From contig JBANDB010000002.1 of the NCBI GenBank assembly GCA_037576215.1, positions 62,001 through 126,000 of the forward strand: DNA of 64,000 nucleotides, in the 5' to 3' direction. The notes under the pieces are model-generated. The model was not told where the DNA came from, did not search any database, and worked only from the letters and a program-made list of their open reading frames with translations. Origin of the DNA: Armillaria gallica (taxonomy: Eukaryota; Basidiomycota; Agaricomycetes; Agaricales; Physalacriaceae). Position 1 is the first letter of the stretch, and each line of letters opens with the position of its first letter. This document shows positions 45,284-56,625 of the stretch, piece after piece. The position numbers and the translations under genes are program-made.

Positions 45284-46108
45284 TCTCTGAGTCTCTGAGG
45301 CGAAGTGCATGATCGCAGCTATGTTGTAATTCTACCTATCTATAGAAGTCTCTTCAAACTGAGTCTGTATTACCGTTGACAATGTAGCACACCGAACGGA
45401 GAATGTCTCTCTGCCTTTCACTCTTGTCTACTACCAGTGGCTTCCAATACCTTTCTATTCACCAATAGACAGAGGTGAAAGCCACAGTCCTTATGTATCT
45501 CCTCATTGCATTAGCGATATCAAGGCGACATTGTACCAACTTCGCTTTAAATATCGCAGGCCTTCTTATCAAAACATCTCTAGGTGTCACAAAGTTTATT
45601 TCAGGCTTCCAGTAAGGACCCATCCTCATACGAGACGATAAATTGATTCAGCTCCATTGGAGCGATACGGCAATAACTCATGGTTTCCGATACTCGAGCA
45701 AAGGCTTCCCATGCTTCTGGATGTACGTCCCGGGGACGTACATGTGCAGGGTCTCCTGCTCAGCTAGCTCAGGCAATGAGGATGAGAATGCAAGTCACCA
45801 GACGTATCGGAGAATGGCGACATGAGTTATCAAACAATCAATGTTCCTCATGGCATCCAGGTAATGTTTGTGTACGGTATATGAAATCGAGTAATAGAAG
45901 TTAATTTACGGTCGGTGTCACGACTCTGTTCTTGATGCTACCTCATCAAAGCACGTTATAAAAGAAGACATAATCGCATAAAAGTCCAACGTTTATGTAT
46001 TAACCAATTACAAACACGAGACCGAATGAATACGTTGCATGATGCATCCTATGATCAATATTCAGCCTATAAAGATGACGCAGATAGACTTGACACTGAC
46101 CTCTGAGT
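45284..46108. other. Spacer without a supported gene
   Basis: No recognisable gene; an imperfect palindrome TACGTCCCGGGGACGTA lies at about 45723-45739. Confidence 0.4.
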
Positions 46109-46512
46109 TTAGGCGCCCTGAGAGCAGAAGATCGACGAAAGCTTGTCATTATTTCCACCCAGCCAGTCCTGTTCATAGTCGCCGTTGTTGAACATCTGGC
46201 CGTGGCAATCATCATTGGCAAAGTAGTAGCATTTGCCGCAAGACCCAGAGTTTGTCTGATGGTATCTGTGTCCACAGTGAGAACGTAATAGAGACCGAGT
46301 GAAAATGACACTTGCGAGCTCACAGCATCGTTGTGGAAACCATTCCAACCAGCAGCACCACCACTGTTAAGGCACTCGCTAGTAGGGACGTTGTACTTCC
46401 AAGCGCAGTCGTTGAAGTAAGCGTCATCGCAAAGTAGGATGTCAATGGCTGAAACAAAGGGTACCATGACGGCGAGAGCTAGAGAAGCGAACTTAAGCAT
46501 GAGCTTTGCCAT
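46109..46512 (-). CDS. Small secreted cysteine-rich protein, paralogue 2 (117 aa, 2 exons, GC-AG intron)
   Basis: Exons are 46512-46316 and 46265-46109. The intron (50 bases) starts GCAAGT rather than GTAAGT and ends ACAG; the junction falls at the same codon as in paralogue 1 (37046-37454), and both exons have identical lengths (197 and 157). The signal peptide ends FVSA at residue 22. Cysteines at 28, 36, 47, 75, 78, 86 and 113 are all kept, while the residues between them differ often, as in a diversifying secreted family. A TATA-like GGTATAAATAC lies upstream at about 46570. Probably an extracellular disulfide-rich protein; role unknown. Confidence 0.83.
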
Positions 46513-48860
46513 TGGAGGTGTAAGTTAGCGCTTGGAATATAGCACAATACGGAGATTCACCTTGTATTTATACCAGAAATGCGGAGTTCGACTCAACATG
46601 GCAACACCTATGGGGATAACTTAGAAAAGAACTTTAATGACGTGCGGAATGGTCAGAGTAATAGAAGCTGCTCGGATTTGGGCAGAGCGTATGTCGTCGC
46701 TTGAGGATCAGGACCCATTCGTTGGAGTGAATATACCGCCTATAGCTGTTAGACGACAGAGCGATCCCGATCATGATTCCCCGGAGAGCACGGCTAAACT
46801 TGTTTGGAAAGCGTTGAAGGCCTATGCTATTGAGATGAGTGCTTACTATCCCTGTTGCTTTCTCCGTGAAGTAAGAAGGAATCAGAAGCCAAAAGCATCG
46901 CAAAAGAACTGTCCCTTGAACTGTCGCGAATACAGTTTCCGTACCCATCGGAGAAACTTGGCTAAACGTTCTACAAGATGCACCTCATGGATTCCCATAG
47001 AAATAGCGCTCTGCTCTTGGGTGCTAAAGGAGCCAGTCTGGATCTTAGAATGAGTCAAGTGCGAAGAGCAAAGCTTGTGCGGCTTATCATGATCACAATT
47101 GTTGCCATTACAGCAGACTCGACACTCCAAGAAGCGGTGGGCCATCGCAGAGCGTGGCATATCCGAGCCCTGCAGTTAGCCAAGGTGGGCTCGACACAAA
47201 GTTCATGTTCAATGCAAGGATGATAAATAAAGATTAATATTCAATTATAACATGGAGCTTTTCTTGCCGGAGTAACTGATACTGATCAGTCAATATCGAC
47301 ATCGTCACTTTCACCGTTTCACATATGAAGACAAAGAGAGGACACTCACTTAAACGTACCACTGGCAACCATAGATAGTGGGTGCAAACGATCTAACTTC
47401 CATGCGTAAGGCGCTCAACAAGGTGTAGGTAAATCTATGAATGCAAGTCAGGACACGAGGTTCGAGGGCACTCATTTTGTAATGGTGGAAGGAGGTTGTA
47501 TGTTAAGAATCAGAGTGTTTAGAGTAGTACACGAGACAATGAATACTCAAGTAAAACCCGAGTCGTGAGCGAGGATGTCCGGAAGCAAAGTTCTAACCAC
47601 CAAGAGAGATCCGATATGTGTGCTAACAAGCGCTAGGCGTAACTGACGGGGTTTCCAACAAGCGCTAGGCGTAGTCGGAAGGCAAACGGAACGGCAAGCG
47701 CTAGGCGTAACCGATCAGATATGCTTAGATCACACAGTTAAGTGGATGTTGAAGAGTAGTGAAATTAGATTGAGATTTACAATAGTACAGACTGTGATTA
47801 TATACTAGAGGTTTCGAGTCATTATTGTTCTACAATGTTCTACTGTATTCTGGTGTCTGTAGGAAAAATAGAGAAAGTAAGAGAAGATACGAGCAAGTCA
47901 CCTTTGAGACCGAGAAGCCCGAGTACAGGCATGTGTTGACTCATGGGCCGAGTCGGCAGGTACCTGATATCCATAACATTGTACTTGGCAAGGGGCAGGG
48001 TACACGGACATCACTAGAGCTCCGTTGGCCTGGGGGAGTGTACTACGGGTACGAAGATGCCGCTTGACATTTGGGACATACACCAAACGTCTTTGTACAG
48101 CCTAGGTATGTACAAGGGTAAGAAACAGCGTCAACAATGGTCAAGAGATGTTGGGAACGTGACGAACATCGGACGTTGTTGTGGCTGTTTATATGTGTTC
48201 GTAAACCATGAAGGTATCACAAGCCCATCGAGGATCCGTAACAACGTAGGAGGACACAGTGAAATTTCGAGCCAGACGACCAACATAATCTTATCTAATT
48301 TCATGCTCCTCGATCGCGGTGTCAAGGCATATGGATTCATAGTGTCTCTGTGATTCCATTACGACAAATGATTACGAATATCTTCATTTACGGCGCCGAA
48401 AGACCGGACTCGCTTGAGCTGTACGACACATTTAGTCAGGGAAAAAAAGACAGCCAGCCCGAATTTTCATGGGATCTCATCTCCCTGTTCTCCGTACCAG
48501 TTGCAATGACGCCCATGGTTGACTACTTATTAAGATTCGTGAAACTTCCTGAACGAAGGCTAACGTTCCCGTATGCCTCCAGCGCGTCGAGACTGAAAGC
48601 GGCATAAACAAAGTCATCGACATTGAAATTTCCCAGAACATCTTCCATTGAGAACATCTTACGACTGGTCTGCGACAAAATGAGATTTGGGGAATTCAGC
48701 TGAGGCAGTGTTCTTACCAGTAGTGCTCATGTCGTGAGAGAAGACTTAGATAGTCGGGACCATAGATATGCTCAGCAAAGCAGTGGAGGCTGGAGAACAG
48801 CTTAGAGCAATCGATGCTCAAAGTTTGCGGCTCAGAGTTCCACGTTCTCAGCAAGATTCC
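46513..48860. other. Gene-poor stretch with unassigned frames
   Basis: Plus-strand frames at 46637-47053 and 46978-47223 and the pair 48057-48353 / 48350-48607 (contains SLELYDTFSQGKKD and SWDLISLFSVP) look mildly coding-like but have no recognised domain, start or splice structure. They may be relics of a gene cut by the Crypton-like insertion. Confidence 0.3.
47627..47709. repeat. Three copies of a 15-mer
   Basis: CAAGCGCTAGGCGTA occurs exactly at 47627-47641, 47659-47673 and 47695-47709 with unrelated spacers of 17 and 21 bases. It contains the palindrome AGCGCT. It may be a cluster of protein-binding sites; no gene start is close by. Confidence 0.6.
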
Positions 48861-49235
48861 CGGTGACCGATCGCTCTGTCACCGGCTCGGGTCGCCTCGG
48901 TGCCTCGGTGCCGGTGATCCGATTTCAAACTCCGACGACGCGTCATCGCCCTCGCTCTCGCTGGCGCGGTCACCGATCTCGTGAGCGGCTCGTCCCCCGC
49001 CGTCCTCGCTCGTCACCGACGCCTGGGCAGGGGTGGGTCACCATCCTGTGGGGTGTGTGACTCGTCACGCTCACGGCTCTCTCTTCTCTCGGGCTTTCTC
49101 GGGGCCGGGCCCTAGTGTCTCAGCTTTGTCTCTCTTTCTTTCTTTCACCCTCTCTCTTGCTCTCGGACGAGCGCGCGTGCGCGATTTTTTTTTTTCGTCG
49201 CCTTTCCAGCAGCAACAAGCTACAAGACAAGACAA

Positions 49236-50056
49236 ATGAGCAAGCCGGGAGGAGGATGGGAAGGTCACGATGCCGGGGTGAATGGGGAGCTTCTGAGGGA
49301 GGTTTTGCAGGACTTGGAAGGACCAGTGGTAGGCAGCGGCACGTCGAGGTGAGTCAAATTTAGCATGGAGAGCATACGGCGAGCTAACGGGGACACCTGC
49401 ATCCCCACAACAGTAGCGGTTCGCCGCTAGTCATCTCTTCTGAGGCTATCGCTGACCACCCCTTCCTTGCCGCGTTCACCACCACTCCACACGCTGATCC
49501 TCCACCGATGCCCTTACACACCCTTCCTGGCGCGTTCAGGTGTGTTTCCTGCCACGAGCCACTCTGTGTTGACCCCGTTCTCGCCTACTGCAATGACGAC
49601 GACGATGAGCCCAGGGAATTCAGCAAGATCTGGGCCCTCACTGAATGTGGGCACCTGCTTGACAGCGCCTGCGTATCTGCCTACCTCTGTCACCCCAAAT
49701 GAGTCGTGAGGAGTCTGATCCCTCCCTCCAAACGGCTCTGGGACCGTACTCATGCCGAGTGCCCGTCCCCCTCTGCGATGGTGTTTTCGTGTCCGGTCCC
49801 ATCTTGCAACACGACCTTCCGCACGATCCAAGTGGGAACGGCCACCAAGCCTCGCTGGACCTTCAGCAGAGATGCCAGTGGTCAACGGCCTCTGCTTATG
49901 CCCTACGGCCACTACTGGTGTGATCCACGGGGCTATGCTACTCTGGAAGACTTGGATCGTGCTGGAGTGCGATTTGATGTCGCAGTCCGTGGATGGGAGG
50001 ATCCGATGCGATGGCGGTTTCGGAAGATGGTACCATTGACGAAGGAGTACTCATAG
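49236..50056 (+). pseudogene. RING-like zinc-binding protein gene with one in-frame stop
   Basis: Exons are 49236-49348 and 49414-50056, with GTGAGT donor and ACAACAG acceptor. The protein starts MSKPGGGWEGHDAG and has a cysteine pattern CVSC...CxH (ECGH)...C (SAC)...C (AYLC), then, after a TGA at 49700-49702, AECPSPS...SCPVPSC, followed by a tail with YGHYWCDPRGY. The part after the TGA is in the same frame and completes a RING-like arrangement, so a single nonsense codon splits a 251-codon gene. RING proteins usually act as E3 ubiquitin ligases. Location between the element ends suggests cargo. Whether the stop is read through is unknown. Confidence 0.6.
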
Positions 50057-50185
50057 GGCACCGTTGTGTAGTTGTAGCTTAGCACCATCTGTTGTAATAC
50101 TGTACATATGTAATAACATTTTTTTTGGACTTCATCCTGTTTGCTCCCTTCCCAGGCTGGCCCCAGGCCTTCACCAACACCAACC

Positions 50186-53100
50186 TTAAGAACATGACTG
50201 TCTTTGCTTCTTGCGGACACGAGGATCTGCAGCCAACTTTCTTTTACGGTTGCTCTCTGTTTGTCCTGAGCCGAGGGTGAGTGAGAGGATGTACAAAAAT
50301 ATCAACTTGAACAAACCTGCTGATGAGTTCTCCTCATTCTCGACCATAACCGTAACACTTCTGTCCATTGCCTGCTGTTCCCGCAATATCTTGACTTCTT
50401 TGCACAGAGTGTTCAATCCCTTTGGCCACTTTGGGTCTGGCTTTAGGCGCATTTCCTCAAGCTCTGCAATGACTTCTTGAGATGTTATTTTGCGCTTGCT
50501 GATTTCATGCTGGATCCACTCAGGTATTTCACGATAACGCTGCCAGGTCTTCAGGGTGGACTAAAGAGAAGATACTGTTAGTGTGGCATCCTATCCTACA
50601 GGAATGAATGAGAAGCACACCTTGCTTATATTTCTCCACCGGTGACTAAAGCACTCTTCGACCACATGAATGGGAGGCTTCAACATTGCCTGTCCATTTT
50701 TGTCTGTTTCCTCCTCTCCAATATCGTACGAGGTCCAGAGGGACTGGAGGTCAAACTGGTCAAGGGTCTTTGATGGCTTGTATAGATCCCATAGCATCTG
50801 AGGCTGCTGGACATGAGAAAAAATCTCAGTCCAGGTCGCATTGTGTTGTCCGAGGATTGGAGGGACAACATGTACTGGCTGGTCTGATGAGAATATCAGT
50901 GTTTTGTTTAAACTGTTAAGCCATTTGTCACTCACTTGGCTTATGAAATGCATTTACAGGTGGTAAAAGCAAATCAATCCGTCTTGATACAGGTGCAGAG
51001 AATATATCTGAGTCATCCGACATTGTCACAGGAGGACTTGAGGGGTGCAGCAACTGTAGCTTTTTGACTGGAGATGAGTGAGTTGGAGTTTCAGCATCTA
51101 CCAATACCAGTGGTGATTTGACTTTGAATATGCATTAGAAAGACTTATAGATGAAAGAGATTACATCAATGACATACCAGAGCTGGTGGAGGCATGGTAT
51201 ACCTCATTTGAAAATCCCTTTTGAGGAGAAAACATTGCCAGTCGGCGCTGAAGCATTGTATTCATAGCATCAAGTTTTGAATTTTGGTCAGCTTGGCTTG
51301 TATGCAACTGTTCCATAGCTTGGCATATGATATTGTCTTGTAGGCACCCAAGATCCACAGGTGCCCCTGCTTCTGCTTGTATAGAAGCTAGATCAGCAGG
51401 AAATTTGTCTGACATCCATGCATGGACATCAGGCTGGTCCAAAGCTGGTAATCGAAAGATGGCAGAGTTTGGAAGATGCTGATAGATCGTTGCAGCACAC
51501 TAGGAAAAATAGAATGAGCTTTTTGCAAGTCAATGACACACCAAATAATCTTACCTGGAACAAATAAGGATGCAAATCGATAATCATCTGCCAGTATTTG
51601 GTTGCACCGATAAGGTTGTCTTGGCCTGGTAAGATGTCAGAATAGTAGAAGCAATATACAATAGTCCTTACCAATAATAGAGTCCCAGATGTTCTCTGCC
51701 ATTGGGCACACATATTTTAGAAACTCACTTGGAACATCCACATGACGCCATACAGGATTATACTCCTCATGTGCCTTATATCCATGACATCCTAAAACTG
51801 CCTGAATACAGGGTTATATCAGTCAGTGATCTGCTATAGTGAATGAGTAATAAATCTGTACTGTTTTTGCCAATGCAGGAGCATATGTGTCAAAATAAGT
51901 GCCACGTGACCATCCTAGCTTTGCTGTTTCATTTGAATCAACACTAGAAGAAGTAAGAAAGTCTGTCCTGTCTGTCATGTAAAAGAGCCATGCTCACCCC
52001 ATTTTCTCCTGTTGATATCCTAGAAGATGACGAGGAAGATGTACCTTGACTTTAGAACTGAAATCGGCCTTATCGAAAGCATTATTGTAGATGTTGTGGA
52101 GGCTGGAATCACTGTAGGGTATGGAAGGAAGCTTTTGAGAGTGAAGGACTCGGATCTGTCGCCAAGATGAATTTCGTGAGTAGTCAATACTCATCTTCTT
52201 ATCAATTTTGAAGTAGTCATGAATATAGTAAAAGTAAAAGATCATTGCTCCAAGTGGGCATGACATTGCATCATGATGCGCAATGAAAACAGAGTATACA
52301 GGATTGATTTTCTATTGAACAAATATGAGAGAGAGATATGAAGATTTAACTATAATGACTGACTGTTCGCATCCCTCTCCGATTAGCCTTTTCCTCTCCT
52401 TGCATTCCAAGAACACTGAATACCTGTGTCTGCTTATTTGGATGAAGCCAGACATATGGCTGGAGTTCCGCAAGTCGAAGTGACCGAAAGTCATCACCAC
52501 GATTCCCACTTGCCATTTGACATGTCCAAGCAAGATGTCCAAAGACTGCAATGCGCACTGATGAGACTGGTGTAAGTAATTAAATTCTCTCAGTGAAATT
52601 GTTACACAACATACATTCTCGATGCCGTAAAAATCCCAGAGCAATTTTCAGCAGCTGTTCAGATGTAACACCAGCAAGAAATGTGTTTGCAACAATATCA
52701 ACTGCATCTTCATTTGAGTCTATACCACTATAAAAGGATTCACTATTCAGATTATTACTCAGCAATAAATCTGGGAGTACACACCTGCGAGAACGTGTGA
52801 GAGCAGCATCCATGCGATCTTTGATGGCATCGTACACCAATACATTAGTTGCAGGTCTTCTTTTTGCAAGCGAAGGATCCTGTGCATCCTGGAGTTTACG
52901 AACCCGCAAGGCAGCAAAGAATAGCTTTTTAAGCTGTGACTAAAGAATAGCAGCAGTAAGCCTCTCCAAGCTAGAAACCTGCAGTCAAACATGGCACTTA
53001 CAGCCCCAAGTAAAGTTCCTGCAATAGGCTCATTTTTGCGATTACGCTTTTGCTGTTCAGCCGACCAAGTAATGAATAAGAGAAGGCAGTGAACATCAAT

Positions 53101-54145
53101 GATATGATCCCTTATTTGTCCCTCAGCAAATTTGATATCCAAAAATTCCTAACAAAGACAGTCAGAACGTGCTTTTTTATAAGCCAAGGTACATACATTA
53201 AGAGACCGAACACATGAGGCCTGTGTCTTTCGCCCACCTGGCCGGCGATTGTTTTCAGCTCGATGAGCTGCATGTACACGTGTCTTCTTCTGAAAGAGCT
53301 CATAAATCTCTACCAGGAGAAATTAGATTCCTGATAGAAAAATTAGGCATAAGCTTACCATCATCATCCAAATCCTCATCATTGTCACTGGCTTCATTCA
53401 CTGTATCATCCTCTTCACCCTCATTATCAACATCATAACCAAGAATCTCCTCAGCAGCAAACCGATCACTGGAAATCATATAATCATGAAGGAGCTCAAC
53501 TTCAGAATTATCTCCCACTCCTATTCCATGGAGAAAATCAGGATCACTGTCACTGCTGTCGGGCGGGAGATGAAATCGGATGTTTGGACTTGCTGAAGCA
53601 TCATCAGATGTGGGTAATTGCTGGAAAGAACATGGTGGTGGTGTTTTAGGCAAACATGGAAGGCTTGTCAGTGTGGTTTTGTCTTTGGGAGCAACTTCTG
53701 AGAGTGCAGATGGTGTATACCTTTCACAGATAAAGGTCAAGATAATTACAATGAGGCTTGAGCTCTATTTTACGTACCAATAGTTTGCCAGAAGACTCCG
53801 TAGTTTTGCCAGATTTGCAGACTTTGCATAGGCCACACCAAGGCAGTCACATTCCTGTTGGAGTGGGTCCTTCTGGGTGAAATGGGGTGCTATACATCAA
53901 TTGATTCAGCATCAGCTCTCTTTAGTATACTACTTCAAAGGAACGTACAGTTGCTCTTCATACTCCTCCCGCAGAACAGAAGCCTTGTCCGGGATCAGCG
54001 AGCATGACTGGACAATGTTTCTGACCACGCGAACACGCTTCTCAGGTGCCGCGTTGCGTGAACGAACTGGTTCGCTTCCCGTGCCTGAAGCTGCAGGGTC
54101 TTGCCGAAGCCGCAATTCCGGATCGATGTTTTCATCAGTAATCAT
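50186..54145 (-). CDS. Crypton tyrosine recombinase (Ndc10_II-like + GCR1_C-like), many exons
   Basis: Read on the minus strand from ATG 54145: a charged N-terminus (MITDENIDPELRL); an acidic low-complexity region (53740-53300, NEGEEDDTVNEASDNDEDLD); a segment with SAEQQKRNRKNEPIAG (about 53060); DAIKDRMDAALTRSRR (about 52800). The recombinase-like core follows: RGDDFRSLRLAELQ (about 52490, candidate Arg), CPLGAMIFYFYYIHDYFKID (52260), KVKVHLPRHLLGY with H-x-x-R (52040), and LGWSRGTYFDTYAP with a candidate Tyr (51900). Then comes a region for oligomerisation (51440-51180), a GCR1_C-like DNA-binding region (HVVEECFSHRWRNI, then KTWQRYREIPEWIQ, 50660-50540) and a basic tail (ESNRKRKLAADPRVRKKQ) ending at 50186. 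The last intron (about 50229-50279) is a clean GTTTGT..CTCAG. Not all junctions keep frame, so some decay is possible. Confidence 0.7.
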
Positions 54146-54352
54146 GAGATTGAAGCTCCGTTTGGGATGAGAACGTGTGATGTGAAGTAAAGCTAAGAAT
54201 ATAGAATAGATACAGCGAAAAAAACGGGGCAGCGGGGCGTGCTAGCAGTAAGAGAAAAAAATTTCGCTGGGTGTCTCAGGCACCCAGCGCGGTCACCCAA
54301 CTCGGTGACCTGCCGTGTTCGGCACAGCCGCGGTCACCGAATCTCGGTGACC

Positions 54353-56625
54353 TGCCCCTTTGGAGTACCATTGGGGTCTCCACGGTCTCAGAGTTACGAG
54401 GCATAATAGGTGTGACATGACAATGACGTCAAAGACTACGGCATGCACGGCACGGCAAATTGTCGGACTATCGCAATCATGCACCGCCACTGAGATGCTC
54501 AGGTTAGCATAGACCGAATCCTGTATACACAGGACTCGGAACATCTTGAGCAGGTCCACTTTACTTTCGTCCGTCATCTTCTCCACACTCCATGACAGCT
54601 ATCCTGTTCTCTGAGACAGCGGCCAGGATTCTCACCCTTCAATATCCTCTCAGGCTTCTTGCCAAACGGCGCCACACCACTTCCAAACTCGCTCCCCATG
54701 GTATTGATCCATGTTGAGGCTCTGGGTAAGCCAAACTGGTCAAGTGACATTTCGACTGTCCTTTGACGTTTGCTAGTATACCGGCCGATTGCAGTAGATT
54801 CGGACGACTTGTGCTCCACGAAACGAGCCAACGAGCTACTTATGTCCGTGGATGCCTTGCGGCAGGATGAGATCTCATAACAGGTTCTCCTATGCGCTCC
54901 TAGCCACGCGCTACCAGAACACCCACACCTCTCGCGCAACATTCCGCTCTCACACATTAATATACGCATCCCTGCCTACAGAATCGTCTGGACATATGCC
55001 CTTACCGGCACAGAGGATCTCGTCACTGAAAGTGGCAAATGGGTCAGTCTCGCTCGCCAATGGCCACTCTGCAGGATGTGCCACGAGTGACGACGATGTC
55101 GAGGACGTCATCCATGTCCTATCCATGTGTCCGCAGGACACCGTTGTGAGCACCGAGATCTCTTTCTCAATGTCGTCCTCACTGCCTACCCCGGCGGCGC
55201 CCTACCTTGATGACATCGTGCACTCCCTAGATCGTTCTTCAACGACTGATCGAAAGTAAAGACCTCATGGGACCGGCCGCCCCCTTTGTGAACGACATGT
55301 TGACGTTCTGAGAGTATACGAGGTACGAGTAGGATCTAAGAATAGGGTTTATGTATGAGTGAGCATGTGATCAGGGAAACTCCAACCTTCCCTTAGCCAC
55401 CACACCGAGGGCAAGTCATACAGTTCATACCTGAGCTCAGCCCGTAACGAAGCTCATTTAATTGCTACCCAGCTCATACGCCTAATCTATCAACATATAG
55501 CGAGTGCGTCGAGTACACAAATTCGCGTTATGGAAACCTGTTCCATTATATTGATTCCGCCGCTGACCAGATCAGGATAGGTTCGATCCCGTAGCAGTTT
55601 CGCGTCTCCCTGTCCTAAATAAACACCATCACCTCCCGGTGAATCATTCCAAGAGGTTGAGATCCGAGCGACGTCAGGGCTGAGCGCCGATGATAAGTAG
55701 TCCATCTTTTCTAAAACTTTGCCCAATGTAACTCACCGCTTTCCTCCCAATCTTTCAGAAGGTCACAACACATCTCAAGCCTTCCGTCTTTAGCAATTTT
55801 CAGTTGCGAGGTACTTCCATATTTTTCAATGAACTCTTAGAGTCGCACCCTTGCCGTTCTGTGTATTTCTTAGTATTCTTGCCCCATTGTAGGTTGTGGA
55901 ACTGATGGAATAGAGGACATGCCTGCGCCAGACCCTTCTCCAGATACAAAATTTCCTGAATTATCATTACGCCCGATTGCTTCATGTGAACTATTCGAAT
56001 AGGTCATTATGAATATGGAAAACGAGGAAATTCCACCTAACGGAGAATTCTGGTCATTTCATGAGCTAGAGAGACGCGAAAGGACAGTTGAAGGACAGCA
56101 CAACGAAACCATATGAGTGTCTCTCATCTCTGAGCTTGAAGAGCAGCAATATAGGTGATAAGGTATGCTGTATTAAGCGCTCCACTTGCGAACCACGGGC
56201 TTCATTGCAAGATGCACGGCTTAGTGGTCAGATGCCTAAAATTCCGGGTTCGAGCCCTGGTGCATCATATGGTAAATCGCTGTCGCATCTTTTTGGTATA
56301 ATTTATGAGTACAAACCTACTTAGGAAACACTGGCTAAATTGCAAGATGTCACTGCAAACTGAGGACGGTCCCTTTTGCGCCCTGTTAAAAAAAAGTTCG
56401 CCGTCATTGGTATACAAAGGCTGGGTCACCTTATCCGTGGGACACCTAAACGAGTATCATAACGGAGAACGGAACGTAAAACATCATTTATTCATTGTCG
56501 GTTTATCAATCAGCACAGAAACGGAGACCTTTTTGGTCAATCCTTCTCGTCGACGTCAGTTGAATGAACATTCGACATGTAAAACAAATCTAATCTACGG
56601 ATGTTGAACCCTTGAATGTAACCAT
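54353..56625. other. Flank of the Crypton-like element, no supported gene
   Basis: Frames at 54852-55259 (plus), 54574-54969 (minus) and 54293-54586 (minus, KMTDESKVDLLKMFRVLC) are coding-like in places but have no recognised domain or clean splice structure. The tRNA-like sequence at 56211 is the only other structured feature. Confidence 0.3.
56211..56266 (+). pseudogene. tRNA-like sequence lacking the anticodon arm
   Basis: GATGCAC (56211-56217) pairs with GTGCATC (56260-56266) as an acceptor-like stem. A D-arm-like GGCTTAGTGGTCAGATGCC and a perfect B box GGTTCGAGCCC (56247-56257) inside a T-arm are present, but only about 56 bases separate the ends, so the anticodon arm is missing. It is either a deleted tRNA gene or the head of a tRNA-derived SINE; it cannot decode. 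Confidence 0.5.

Larger units (their letters stand above)
48861..54352. mobile_element. Crypton-like (CryptonF type) element carrying a RING-like gene
   Basis: The left end starts near CGGTGACCGA (48861) and holds several GGTGACC/GGTCACC motifs up to about 49055. The right end has the hairpin CGCTGGGTG/CACCCAGCG (54265-54289) followed by GGTCACC...GGTGACC pairs up to about 54352. Between them lie two convergent genes, a RING-like gene (plus strand) and a tyrosine recombinase of Ndc10/GCR1 type (minus strand). CryptonF elements are known to encode such recombinases. CTCAGAGTT occurs just outside both ends (48831-48839, 54387-54395) and could be a footprint of insertion. The exact borders are inference. 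Confidence 0.65.

Noticed and set aside
47627..47709. A CRISPR-like array
   Set aside because: Only three 15-base copies, a eukaryotic context and no associated genes.
48880..49230. Ser/Leu/Arg-rich frames at the left end of the Crypton-like element
   Set aside because: They reflect pyrimidine-rich and GGTGACC-repeat sequence and have no coding evidence.
52346..52644. Two overlapping alternative frames in the recombinase gene
   Set aside because: Only the frame with RGDDFRSLRLAELQ fits the recombinase core; the other is a shadow.
56211..56266. A functional tRNA gene
   Set aside because: The anticodon arm is missing; total length is about 56 instead of 72 or more.
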